64,000 nt of DNA from contig NZ_CP041238.1 of NCBI RefSeq assembly GCF_013488225.1, positions 3,942,501 to 4,006,500 on the forward strand, in the 5' to 3' direction. Positions 18,341 to 26,745 of this stretch are shown here, piece after piece. The stretch's first letter is position 1. The number at the start of each line of letters is the position of its first letter. Source of the stretch: Sinorhizobium mexicanum. Lineage in GTDB: Bacteria > Pseudomonadota > Alphaproteobacteria > Rhizobiales > Rhizobiaceae. The translations under genes were made by a program, and so were the position numbers. Under the pieces are notes generated by a model. It searched no databases and was not told the origin of the DNA. It was given only the letters and a program-made list of their open reading frames with translations.

Positions 18341-19066
18341 CTATCCAGTCTTACGGCAAGCGATGCCGGGATCATCCTCGCCCTTCGCGACATCAAAGAG
18401 CGTCGCCTCCTCGCCCTCGGTCCACCAGACATATCGGCCGCCGGCGTATCTTGCGCCAGATCCGGAGATGACCGCCGAAGCGACGATATAGGTGCCGCCG
18501 ATCGAGAACGTCACCAGCGAGACCGGGCCGGCATTGATATATTCGGCCTCGACGGTCTCGCCGCCGCAATCATAACGAACCTTCTGTCGATCGACGGCGC
18601 CGGCATCGGGGATGTTGAGCGTGACTTCAGCGACACCAGCGGCCGCAGCCTCCATTGAGGTGAGCCGCATGACCGGCGTACCATCCGGCCTCGTCAGCGT
18701 CAGTCTTCCGCCGTCAATCCTCCAGGTAAGCCCGTCGCGCAGCGTGTCGAAGAACTTCTGCTCCTGGTCCATGATTGCGGGTGCGCACATCTTGCGCGCC
18801 GCAGCAGTTGGCCCAAATGTGATCGTGGTGCCTGAAAGGCTGAAAGCACCGGTGAAATTGTTGCAGCCGGCCATGCCGCCATAGGTGCCATCCTCGCGTA
18901 TCTCGAGCACGGTCTGAAGGTCGTCGATCACGCCGCCGCCGCCGATATCCTCAGCAAGCCAGGAGCCGATCAGTTCTTCCGGCACCCTTTCGGCGGCGAC
19001 GATCTGCGTCGAAGTCAGCTCGATCAACACGCAGGCGCAGGACGCGGCAGTCAGAGCTTTCAGCAT
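18341..19066 (-). CDS. Secreted META + MliC domain protein
   Basis: A 241-residue exported protein starting at ATG 19066, which has GGAGGAG six bases upstream; the in-frame GTG 15 bases earlier contains that ribosome site and is rejected. After a signal peptide, the META/HslJ domain covers about residues 30-130 (GSWLAEDI, MAGCNNFTGAFSLSG, TRxxC-like RKMCAPAIMDQEQKFF). A second region from about residue 150 (VRYDCGGETVEAEYIN ... ATLFDVAKGEDDPGIACRK) looks like the MliC C-type lysozyme inhibitor domain with its Cys pair. A role in envelope stress or lysozyme defence is family inference. It stands alone between the MarR gene and a RIME copy. Confidence 0.8.
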   Translation of the reverse strand: MLKALTAASCACVLIELTSTQIVAAERVPEELIGSWLAEDIGGGGVIDDLQTVLEIREDGTYGGMAGCNNFTGAFSLSGTTITFGPTAAARKMCAPAIMDQEQKFFDTLRDGLTWRIDGGRLTLTRPDGTPVMRLTSMEAAAAGVAEVTLNIPDAGAVDRQKVRYDCGGETVEAEYINAGPVSLVTFSIGGTYIVASAVISGSGARYAGGRYVWWTEGEEATLFDVAKGEDDPGIACRKTG

Positions 19067-19113
19067 CTCGAACTCCTCCACAAATCAGCACGTATTCGCT
19101 GCCTGTACCGATG

Positions 19114-19220
19114 CTACTGCATGTTTCCTTACATCGTAGCCGATTTAAGGATAAAAACATGCAGCGATTCAAAGTGCTACAGCGACCTTTGCGCGTCTAA
19201 CAAGACGCGCGGCGCTGTAG
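19114..19220. repeat. RIME1-like intergenic element, copy 2
   Basis: Two palindromes in the same order as at 16047: CTACTGCATGTTTCCTTA... returning as ...AACATGCAG, then GTGCTACAGCG... to CGCTGTAG. It is well conserved with copy 4 at 57587. Confidence 0.85.
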
Positions 19221-19385
19221 GAAGTCACGACACAGGACGCGAGCGGAAAACGCTTCGCCTGAGCCTTACCCCGCTGTCTGCGAGCGATGCGATGGAGGGA
19301 CAGCAAGTCCGCCCTTGTTGCCCGCGGCATTCGGCTGTAGAGCCTAAAGCAAATCTTACAAACGAGAAGAACACGGGATTTGGCA

Positions 19386-20561
19386 ATGGCATCCGGCGAC
19401 AGCACGAAGCGCCGTCTGACGATATTGGGCTCCACGGGCTCGATCGGCACAAACACGCTCGACGTCATCGAACGGCTCGGCGGGCGAGAACGCTTCGAGG
19501 TCGCCGCGCTGACCGGAAACGGCAACATCCCGCTGCTTGCCGAACAGGCGCGCCGGCTCGGCGCCGAACTGGCGGTGACCGCGGACGACAATCTTTATCA
19601 GGACCTGAAATCGGCGCTTGCCGGCAGCGGGATCGCGGTTGCCGCCGGTCGCAGCGGCTTGACCGAGGCGGCCGAGCGCGACGCCGGCTGGGTGATGGCG
19701 GCAATCGTCGGCAATGCCGGCCTTGCCCCGACACTTGCCGCTGCTAGGCGCGGGGCCGATATCGCGCTTGCCAACAAGGAATGTCTGGTCTCCGCCGGCA
19801 GCCTCTTCGTCGATGCGGTCAAGAAGGGCGGCGGCCGGCTGCTGCCCGTCGACAGCGAACACAATGCGATCTTCCAGGTGCTGGAAAACGATCAGCGCCA
19901 TGCCGTCGAGCGGATCATCCTGACGGCCTCCGGCGGACCGTTCCGCACCAAATCGCTCGATGAGATGCGCCATGTTACGGCCGAGACGGCGCGCGCCCAT
20001 CCGAACTGGTCGATGGGGCTGAAGATCTCGATCGACAGCGCCTCGATGTTCAACAAGGCGCTGGAAATGATCGAGGCGCGCCATATCTTCGGGCTCAACC
20101 CCGAGCAGATCGAGGTCATCGTGCATCCGCAGTCGGTCATCCATTCGATGGTCGGCTACAGCGACGGATCGGTGCTGGCGCAGCTCGGCTGCCCCGACAT
20201 GCGCACCGCGATCGGCTATGCGCTTTCCTATCCGAGCCGGTGCGATCTGCCGGTCGAGCGGCTCGATTTCGCAAAGCTTTCGCGGCTCGATTTCGAGGCG
20301 CCGGACGAAATCCGCTTTCCGGCCCTGCGCCTGGCGCGGCGCGCCATGGAAGCCGGCGGGGTCCAGGGCGCCGTGCTGAACGGCGCCAAGGAAACCGCGC
20401 TCGAGGCCTTCATCAAGGGACGGGCCGGTTTCCTTGCCATGGCCGAAATCGTCGAGAAGGTGATGGACGCGCTTGCCGACCTGCCTGCAGCCGCCACCAT
20501 GGATGATGTCTTCGCGGCGGACGAAAAAGCCCGGCAGATGGCTGCCGGGTTCATTCCGTGA
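19386..20561 (+). CDS. dxr: 1-deoxy-D-xylulose 5-phosphate reductoisomerase
   Basis: A 391-residue DXR of normal length. The N-terminal NADPH motif LGSTGSIGTNTLDVIE and the metal and substrate motif LPVDSEHNAIFQ, followed by ILTASGGPFR and PNWSMGLKISIDSASMFNKALE, are diagnostic. It catalyses the second step of the MEP isoprenoid pathway in the cytoplasm. The ATG at 19386 is preferred over a TTG two codons earlier. It is separated from convergent hemA by a small repeat. The 160 bases between the RIME copy and this start hold no other visible gene. Confidence 0.96.
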   Translation: MASGDSTKRRLTILGSTGSIGTNTLDVIERLGGRERFEVAALTGNGNIPLLAEQARRLGAELAVTADDNLYQDLKSALAGSGIAVAAGRSGLTEAAERDAGWVMAAIVGNAGLAPTLAAARRGADIALANKECLVSAGSLFVDAVKKGGGRLLPVDSEHNAIFQVLENDQRHAVERIILTASGGPFRTKSLDEMRHVTAETARAHPNWSMGLKISIDSASMFNKALEMIEARHIFGLNPEQIEVIVHPQSVIHSMVGYSDGSVLAQLGCPDMRTAIGYALSYPSRCDLPVERLDFAKLSRLDFEAPDEIRFPALRLARRAMEAGGVQGAVLNGAKETALEAFIKGRAGFLAMAEIVEKVMDALADLPAAATMDDVFAADEKARQMAAGFIP

Positions 20562-20608
20562 CGCAATTCCACGAAAAGTACGTAACGGCTTTCCGTCCGG
20601 AATTGCGT
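20561..20608. repeat. Dispersed palindromic repeat (GCAATTCC family), copy 1
   Basis: Outer arms ACGCAATTCC and GGAATTGCGT flank inner ACGAAAAG / CTTTCCGT, giving a long hairpin of about 48 bp between the convergent dxr and hemA genes. The same sequence family occurs after tamB at 35814. Confidence 0.8.
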
Positions 20609-20632
20609 GGGCTTCAAAGAGTCAGGCTGCGC

Positions 20633-21847
20633 TTACGCGACGGCCCTTGCCAGCGCACAGCGCGACCACAACGAATGCAACGCGCCGACCAGATGGTCGA
20701 TATCGGCATCCGAATGCAGCGGCGTCGGGGTGATGCGCAGGCGCTCGGTCTTCTTCGGCACCGTCGGATAGTTGATCGGCTGGACGTAGACGCCGAAATT
20801 GTCGAGCAGCAAGTCGGAGATCCACTTGCACTTGGCAGCATCGCCCACCATCACCGGCACGATGTGGCTCGGATTGACCATGTGCGGGATGCCGCGCTGG
20901 TCGAGCAGCGAACGCAGCCGACGCACGCGCTCCTGATGCGCGAAACGTTCGACCTGGCTTTCCTTCAGGTGCCTGATGGAAGCGAGCGCACCGGCTGCAA
21001 GCGCCGGCGGCAACGCCGTCGTGAAGATGAAGCCGGAAGCGAACGAGCGGACGAAATCGCAAAGCGCGGTCGAGCCGGTGATGTAGCCGCCCATGACGCC
21101 GAAGGCCTTGCCGAGCGTGCCTTCGATCACCGTCAGCCGGTGCATCAGCCCCTCGCGTTCGGCAATGCCGCCGCCGCGCGGGCCGTACATGCCGACAGCG
21201 TGCACTTCGTCGAGATAGGTCATCGCGCCGTACTTGTCGGCAAGATCGCAGAATTCCTTGATTGGCGCGATGTCGCCATCCATCGAGTAGACGGATTCAA
21301 AGGCGATGATTTTGGGCGCACGCGGATCGGCCGCGGCAAGCTTGGCTTCGAGATCGGCGACAGAATTGTGCTTGAAGATCACGCGTTCGCATTTCGAATG
21401 GCGGATCCCCTCGATCATCGAAGCATGATTCCCGGCGTCAGAGAAGACGATGATACCGGGAATCTTGGAACAGAGCGTTCCAAGCGCGGCCCAGTTCGAC
21501 ACATAGCCGGAGGTGAACAGGAGGGCGGCTTCCTTGCCGTGCAGATCGGCAAGCTCGCGTTCGAGGAGGACGTGGTAGTGATTGGTGCCGGAGATGTTGC
21601 GCGTGCCGCCGGCGCCGGCACCGCATTCGTCGATCGCCCGCTTCATCGCTTCGGTCACGACCGGAGACTGACCCATGCCGAGATAGTCGTTCGAGCACCA
21701 GACGGTCACTTCCTGGGTGCCTTCGGCCGTGTGGCGCGTCGCCCTCGGAAACTCACCGCGATGGCGGGCTAGATCCGCGAAAACCCGATAGCGGCCTTCC
21801 TGATGCAGCCCGTCCAGCTCGTTTTTGAAGAAACTCTCGAAATCCAT
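20633..21847 (-). CDS. hemA: 5-aminolevulinate synthase
   Basis: A 404-residue PLP enzyme that condenses glycine and succinyl-CoA, the first step of haem synthesis in alphaproteobacteria. Motifs are [23 protein letters not shown], the catalytic lysine near residue 248 in [14 protein letters not shown], and [11 protein letters not shown]. Three ATGs occur in a row; the third (21847) is taken because GGAG sits six bases upstream of it and runs directly into the first. An FNR/FixK-type box lies about 146 bases upstream, suggesting oxygen control. Confidence 0.97.
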   Translation of the reverse strand: MDFESFFKNELDGLHQEGRYRVFADLARHRGEFPRATRHTAEGTQEVTVWCSNDYLGMGQSPVVTEAMKRAIDECGAGAGGTRNISGTNHYHVLLERELADLHGKEAALLFTSGYVSNWAALGTLCSKIPGIIVFSDAGNHASMIEGIRHSKCERVIFKHNSVADLEAKLAAADPRAPKIIAFESVYSMDGDIAPIKEFCDLADKYGAMTYLDEVHAVGMYGPRGGGIAEREGLMHRLTVIEGTLGKAFGVMGGYITGSTALCDFVRSFASGFIFTTALPPALAAGALASIRHLKESQVERFAHQERVRRLRSLLDQRGIPHMVNPSHIVPVMVGDAAKCKWISDLLLDNFGVYVQPINYPTVPKKTERLRITPTPLHSDADIDHLVGALHSLWSRCALARAVA

Positions 21848-21986
21848 CATCATCTCCAGTGCCCTGACGCCTTTCTTGATTCAAAGCAATCAGCGGTCAA
21901 CCCCGGAAAGACCCCCGCTCCTGCGGCAAAAGGCCTCTACTTTTGAACTATTCCAAAACAGCTAGCGCAACTCAATCCCCTCAACT

Positions 21987-22000
21987 TTGATCGAAGTCAA
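21987..22000. promoter_or_regulatory. FNR/FixK-type box upstream of hemA
   Basis: TTGATCGAAGTCAA fits the anaerobox TTGAT-N4-ATCAA with one mismatch. It is centred about 146 bases upstream of hemA. FixK/FnrN control of hemA under low oxygen is known in other rhizobia; use of this site is inference. Confidence 0.55.
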
Positions 22001-22009
22001 GCTTTTGCA

Positions 22010-22037
22010 AAAAAGGACGGCCGGAGCCGCCCTTTTT
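22010..22037 (-). terminator. Terminator of the molybdenum hydroxylase operon
   Basis: AAAAAGG-A-CGGC pairs with GCCG-C-CCTTTTT around a CGGA loop, with one internal mismatch. On the minus strand it lies just downstream of the FAD-subunit stop (22054) and ends in a T-run. It could also act in the other direction. Confidence 0.75.
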
Positions 22038-22053
22038 CAATACTTAAGTCCCA

Positions 22054-22851
22054 TCAAGCCGCGGCCACGGCGCGCTTGGTCATAACCTTGATTAGGTTGG
22101 CGCGGTAGACAGCACTGGCATGAAGGTCTGCCAGCAAATCCGATGCATCCACGGAGACATTGCCGACCGCATCCGGCGACCAGTTGCCGGCAAGTGCCGC
22201 CTCCATGCCCTGATGGCGAAAGACACCACTCGAACCCGCTCCGGTCACGGCAACGCGCACGTCGCCATTGTCGCGACGCACGACGAAGACGCCAGCCATC
22301 GCGTAGCGCGAGGCCGGGTTCGGGAACTTCTGGTACGCCGCCTTCGCCGGCGCATCGAAGGTGATGGCGGTAATGATCTCGCCATCGTCCAACGCCGTCT
22401 CGAACAGCCCGGTGAAGAAGTCCGCCGCCGCGATCTCGCGGCTGTTGGTGACGATCGTCGCGTCGAGCGCCAGCATCGCCGCCGGATAGTCCGCCGCCGG
22501 ATCATTGTTGGCAATGGAGCCGCCGATCGTTCCCATGTTGCGGACATGCGGGTCGCCGATATGACTGGCCAGCGCGCAGATCGCCGGGCAGACCGCCCCG
22601 AGTTCGGCCGACGACGCGACCTCGCGATGGGTCGTCGCCGCGCCGATCCGCACGGATCGTCCGTTGACCGTGATCCCTTTCATTTCGGCGATGTGCCGAA
22701 GATCGACGAGATCGCTTGGCGCCGCGAGCCGCTGTTTCATCGTCGCAATGAGCGTCATGCCGCCGGCGAGATATTTGCCTTCGGCGGCTCCGCCGATCAG
22801 CTTCACCGCCTCCTGCACGGAGGCCGGCCTATGATAGTTGGTCTCATACAT
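22054..22851 (-). CDS. Molybdenum hydroxylase FAD-binding subunit (CoxM/CutM type)
   Basis: A 265-residue medium subunit. KYLAGGMTLIATMKQRL and HIGDPHVRNMGTIGGSIANNDPAADYPA are the two FAD-binding motifs (AGG..L and TIGG) of the xanthine oxidase / CO dehydrogenase family. It passes electrons from the Fe-S subunit to FAD. It is the last gene of the operon, 15 bases after the large subunit stop, and is followed by a terminator. Confidence 0.92.
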   Translation of the reverse strand: MYETNYHRPASVQEAVKLIGGAAEGKYLAGGMTLIATMKQRLAAPSDLVDLRHIAEMKGITVNGRSVRIGAATTHREVASSAELGAVCPAICALASHIGDPHVRNMGTIGGSIANNDPAADYPAAMLALDATIVTNSREIAAADFFTGLFETALDDGEIITAITFDAPAKAAYQKFPNPASRYAMAGVFVVRRDNGDVRVAVTGAGSSGVFRHQGMEAALAGNWSPDAVGNVSVDASDLLADLHASAVYRANLIKVMTKRAVAAA

Positions 22852-22866
22852 CTCTGGTCCTCCGTA

Positions 22867-25215
22867 TCACTTGGCGGCATGGGCCGCAGCCCATACCTTC
22901 TCGGGCGTCGCGGGCATGGTAAGCGCGTTGTTGCCGATCGCGTCGGTGATCGCATTGATCAGCGCCGGCGGCGAACCGATCGCACCCGCTTCGCCGCAAC
23001 CCTTGACGCCGAGCGGATTGTTCGGACACGGCGTATTCGAGGTCGACACCTTGAAGGACGGCAGGTTATCGGCACGCGGCATGGCGTAGTCCATATAGCT
23101 CGCCGTCAGGAGCTGGCCGTTTTCTGGATCGTAATGGACGCCCTCGAGCAGGGCCTGGCCGATACCCTGCGCCAGCCCGCCATGCACCTGACCCTCGACG
23201 ATCATCGGGTTGATAAGGTTGCCGAAATCGTCCGCCGCGACGAACTGGACGATCTCCGTCTGCCCGGTTTCCGGGTCGACTTCCACCTCGCAGATGTAGC
23301 ATCCGGCCGGGAACGTGAAATTCGACGGATCGTAGAAGGCGCCCTCCTTCAGGCCGGGCTCCATTCCGGCCGGCAGGTTGTGGGCAGTGTAGGCGGCAAG
23401 CGCCATCTGGAACCAGGGCACCGACTTGTCGGTACCGGCAACCTTCAGCTCGCCGTTTTCGATGACGATGTCGCTTTCGTCTGCCTCCATGAGATGCGCG
23501 GCGATCTTCCTGGCCTTGGCCTCGACCTTGTCCAATGCCTTGACGACCGCCGACATGCCGACGGCACCGGACCGGGAGCCATAGGTTCCCATTCCCATCT
23601 GCACCTTGTCCGTGTCGCCATGGACGATATTGACGCTGTCGATCGGCACGCCGAAGCGCTCTGCGACGAGCTGGGCAAAGGTCGTCTCGTGCCCCTGGCC
23701 GTGGCTATGCGAGCCGGTCATCACCTCGATCGTGCCGACCGCATTGACCCTGACTTCTGCCGATTCCCAAAGGCCGACGCCGGCGCCGAGCGAGCCGACG
23801 GCGGAAGACGGCGCAAGCCCGCAAGCCTCGATATAGCAGCTCATGCCGATGCCCCGCTTCATGCCGGTCCGCGCCGCTTCCGCCTTCCGGGCGGCAAAGC
23901 CGTCCCAGTCGGCCGCCGCCATAGCGGCATTCAGCGACGCATCGTAGTCGCCGGCGTCGTAGTTCATGATCACCGGCGTCTGATGGGGGAAGGTGCGGAT
24001 GAAGTTGATCCGCCGCAGCTCGGCGGGCGAAAGACCGAGTTCCCGTGCCGCAATCTCCATCGTCCGCTCGAGGAGATAGGTGGCCTCCGGCCGCCCCGCG
24101 CCGCGATAGGCATCGACCGGAGCGGTGTTGGTATAGACCGTGCGGACATTGGCATGGATCGCCGGGATATCGTATTGCCCGGAGAGCAACGTCGCATAGA
24201 GATAGGTCGGCACGCACGAGGAGAAGAGCGACATATAGGCGCCGAGATTGGCGATGGTGTCGACTTTCAGCGCGGTGATTTTGTTAGAGCTGTCGAACGC
24301 CATCTTCACGGTCGACACGTGATCGCGGCCGTGGGCGTCGGTCATGAAGGCTTCGGTACGGTCGCACGTCCACTTCACCGGCACGCCGGTCCGCTTCGAG
24401 GCCCAGAGACAGACGATCTCCTCCGGATAAATGTAGATCTTCGAGCCGAAACCACCGCCGACATCGGGTGCGATCACCCGCAACTTGTTTTCCGGCGCGA
24501 CGTTGTAGAAGGCGCTCATCACCAGCCGGGCAACATGCGGATTCTGGCTGGTCGTGTAGCAGGTGTAGTGGTCGTCGCCCGAGTCGTAGATGCCGAGGGC
24601 CGCGCGCGGCTCCATTGCATTCGGCGACAGGCGGTTGTTGAGGATCTTCACCTCCGTTACATGCGCCGCCGCCGCGATCGCCGCATCCGTCGCCGCCGCA
24701 TCGCCCAACTGCCAGTCGAAGATCAGATTGTTCGGCGCTTCCGGATGCAGCTGGGGCTGACCGTCTGCGAGCGCCTTGACCGGATCGGTGACCACCGGCA
24801 GCGCATCGTAATCGACGACCACAGCCTCGGCCGCATCGCGCGCTTCGTTCACGCTGTCGGCGACGACCACCGCGACCGCATCGCCGACATAGCGCACCGT
24901 CTGGTCGGCCAGCGGTCTCCAGGCGCCCATCTTCATCGGCGAGCCGTCCTTTGAGTGGATCATCCAGCCGCAAATGAGGTTCCCGATGCCGTCTGCGGTG
25001 AGCTGCTTGCCATCGAGCACGTCGATGACGCCGGGCATCGCTTTCGCCGCCGCGGCATCGATGCTCTTGATCTTCGCGTGCGCGTGCGGGCTGCGCACGA
25101 ACACGGCGTATTTCATGCCCGGCACGCTCATATCGTCCGTGTAGCGGCCCTTTCCGGTCAGGAACCGCTTGTCTTCCTTGCGCGCCACCCGCGCGCCAAT
25201 TCCTTCAACGCCCAT
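22867..25215 (-). CDS. Molybdenum hydroxylase large subunit (form II CO-dehydrogenase-like)
   Basis: A 782-residue molybdopterin-binding subunit. GGGFGSKIYIYPEE and YRGAGRPEATYLLER are family motifs; the latter is the form II type, since authentic CO dehydrogenase has AYRCSFR with the copper-bound Cys at this place. Thus CO oxidation is unlikely to be the main role, and another small carbonyl or heterocyclic substrate is probable. Family assignment is firm; substrate is unknown. It lies between the Fe-S gene (79 bases upstream) and the FAD gene. No cox maturation genes are adjacent. Confidence 0.9.
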   Translation of the reverse strand: MGVEGIGARVARKEDKRFLTGKGRYTDDMSVPGMKYAVFVRSPHAHAKIKSIDAAAAKAMPGVIDVLDGKQLTADGIGNLICGWMIHSKDGSPMKMGAWRPLADQTVRYVGDAVAVVVADSVNEARDAAEAVVVDYDALPVVTDPVKALADGQPQLHPEAPNNLIFDWQLGDAAATDAAIAAAAHVTEVKILNNRLSPNAMEPRAALGIYDSGDDHYTCYTTSQNPHVARLVMSAFYNVAPENKLRVIAPDVGGGFGSKIYIYPEEIVCLWASKRTGVPVKWTCDRTEAFMTDAHGRDHVSTVKMAFDSSNKITALKVDTIANLGAYMSLFSSCVPTYLYATLLSGQYDIPAIHANVRTVYTNTAPVDAYRGAGRPEATYLLERTMEIAARELGLSPAELRRINFIRTFPHQTPVIMNYDAGDYDASLNAAMAAADWDGFAARKAEAARTGMKRGIGMSCYIEACGLAPSSAVGSLGAGVGLWESAEVRVNAVGTIEVMTGSHSHGQGHETTFAQLVAERFGVPIDSVNIVHGDTDKVQMGMGTYGSRSGAVGMSAVVKALDKVEAKARKIAAHLMEADESDIVIENGELKVAGTDKSVPWFQMALAAYTAHNLPAGMEPGLKEGAFYDPSNFTFPAGCYICEVEVDPETGQTEIVQFVAADDFGNLINPMIVEGQVHGGLAQGIGQALLEGVHYDPENGQLLTASYMDYAMPRADNLPSFKVSTSNTPCPNNPLGVKGCGEAGAIGSPPALINAITDAIGNNALTMPATPEKVWAAAHAAK

Positions 25216-25294
25216 TGCCTATCTCCTCCCGAGACATTCAGCGAAAGTGCTGCGATGAAACCGTCTGGGACGTTTTCGTCCCTGTGAAAGCGCC

Positions 25295-25783
25295 TCATTC
25301 GGCCGCTTGGCGGACGCCGCCCATCTCGGCCGCGGCGGCGAGGATCGCCTTGACGACATTGTGGTAGCCGGTGCAGCGACAGATATTGCCCTCGAGCTCG
25401 GCGCGCACCGTCGCCTCGTCGAGGTTGCTGCCGTGCCGGGCGATCATATCGACGGCCGTCATCACCATGCCGGGCGTGCAGAATCCGCATTGCAGCCCGT
25501 GATGCGCCTTGAATGCCGCCTGGACCGGATGAAGCTCGCCGTCCTTTGCCAACCCTTCGATGGTGGTGATCGATGAGCCTGCCGCTTGCACTGCAAGAAT
25601 CGAACAGCTCTTAACCGACAGCCCGTCCATATGGATGACGCAGGCGCCGCACTGCGACGTCTCGCAGCCGACATGCGTCCCGGTCAGTCCAAGATTTTCG
25701 CGGATAAAGTGCACCAGTAGCGTCCGGTCATCGCACGTGCCGCTGACCTGGCGGCCGTTGACCGTCATCGTTATTTTCGCCAT
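25295..25783 (-). CDS. Molybdenum hydroxylase 2Fe-2S subunit (CoxS/CutS type)
   Basis: A 162-residue small subunit starting at ATG 25783, preceded by GGAGGAG with four bases of spacing; an upstream in-frame extension is rejected. The ferredoxin-type cluster ligands are in [17 protein letters not shown] and the second cluster in CGFCTPGM with CRCTGYH. It relays electrons between molybdopterin and FAD. First gene of the S-L-M operon. Confidence 0.93.
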   Translation of the reverse strand: MAKITMTVNGRQVSGTCDDRTLLVHFIRENLGLTGTHVGCETSQCGACVIHMDGLSVKSCSILAVQAAGSSITTIEGLAKDGELHPVQAAFKAHHGLQCGFCTPGMVMTAVDMIARHGSNLDEATVRAELEGNICRCTGYHNVVKAILAAAAEMGGVRQAAE

Positions 25784-26207
25784 TTCGCTCCTCCGGGGTC
25801 GGTCGTGCCAACTTGAGCGCGGCTTCAATTCGGGTGACATGCGTCCACGCGACTGAAGTACGCGCCAACTGATATCTATGCCCTTGCCCGCGGGCCCGCT
25901 CCTCCCGGACTGACGCGGCGCTTTGTATCATTTGTCTTTTTTTGGAATGCCGCAACCGTTTCGGCCAACGCGCGACAAAAAAATTCCGCGGTGGCTGTGA
26001 CTGCGGGAACAGCGCCTTCATGTTCCGTTCAGGAAACATCGCATTATCTGGCGCCGGGACCATTTCGGCCGCCCCGTGGACTTTCCCGGGCGGCTGTTTA
26101 TTGTCCCGAATGCAAGTTCAAGTGGCGGAGACGTTCGTCGACCCGCCTTTCAATCCAGGGACGGACGAAGCGACAAGCTGAGATCCGTAGAGATCGGAGA
26201 GGACAAT
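25784..26207. other. 424-bp intergenic region without a recognisable gene
   Basis: This spacer separates the divergent CoxS-type gene and the small lipoprotein gene and must hold both promoters. I see an AT-rich tract near 25925-25945 and no convincing ORF, operator or repeat. No promoter hexamers are called. Confidence 0.5.
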
Positions 26208-26459
26208 ATGAAGAAAGCCATCGCACTGGTGCTGGTCGCCTTGTCGGTCGCAAGCTGCACGCAGACGGAAAAGGGCGCCGGCATCGGTGCTGCATCGGGC
26301 GCGATCATCGGCGGCGCCATCTCGAACGACGTGCGCGGCGCGGCTGTCGGCGCAGCCATCGGTGGCGTCGGGGGCGCGCTTATCGGCCATGCCACCGAAC
26401 AGCCGGGCCAGTGCTACTACCGCGACCGCTACGGCCGCCGCTATATCGACCGTTGCTGA
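26208..26459 (+). CDS. Small glycine-zipper lipoprotein
   Basis: An 83-residue protein from the ATG at 26208, which has GGAGAGGA upstream. Residues 1-16 are a lipoprotein signal with the lipobox VASC (Cys17). The rest is a Gly/Ala zipper (KGAGIGAASGAIIGGAI, GAAVGAAIGGVGGALIG) and a short C-terminal part rich in Tyr, Arg and Cys (CYYRDRYGRRYIDRC). Such proteins sit in the outer or inner membrane of the envelope and resemble Rickettsia 17-kDa antigen / OmpA-like glycine-zipper families. The role is unknown. A strong terminator follows 25 bases after the stop, so it is monocistronic. Confidence 0.85.
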   Translation: MKKAIALVLVALSVASCTQTEKGAGIGAASGAIIGGAISNDVRGAAVGAAIGGVGGALIGHATEQPGQCYYRDRYGRRYIDRC

Positions 26460-26484
26460 TTGCCGTGGCAATCGCAGACCAGTG

Positions 26485-26510
26485 GCCCCGGAGCGATCCG
26501 GGGCTTTTTT
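26485..26510 (+). terminator. Rho-independent terminator of the lipoprotein gene
   Basis: A perfect 8-bp stem GCCCCGGA / TCCGGGGC with loop GCGA is followed directly by TTTTTT. It lies 25 bases after the stop codon. Confidence 0.92.
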
Positions 26511-26745
26511 ATTGTCGGTAGCGAGGCGGCCCCGCCGGCTCCGAGCCACGGCAGCTTTAGCGTAAAGCCGCGTTGTTGTGCCTGAAGGACAACATAAAGA
26601 GTCCGTTTTGCCGAAAATCCGCCCCGAATCGTCGCTTCGGGGTGGATGCGGCAGCCCGTCATCGTTAACAGATAGAAAACTTTGTTCTGCTATAGTGGCC
26701 TGTGCCGCATATGCAGGCAGTTTGTTAAGAGTCGCCTGAAACGGG

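Noticed and set aside
22120..24954. 944-codon open frame antisense to the molybdenum hydroxylase genes
   Set aside because: It spans two real genes on the other strand and is rich in Arg/Asp/His, as is usual for antisense shadows in GC-rich DNA.
22054..25783. Authentic aerobic CO dehydrogenase (coxMSL)
   Set aside because: The active-site loop is YRGAGR, not AYRCSFR, and gene order and missing maturation genes do not match.
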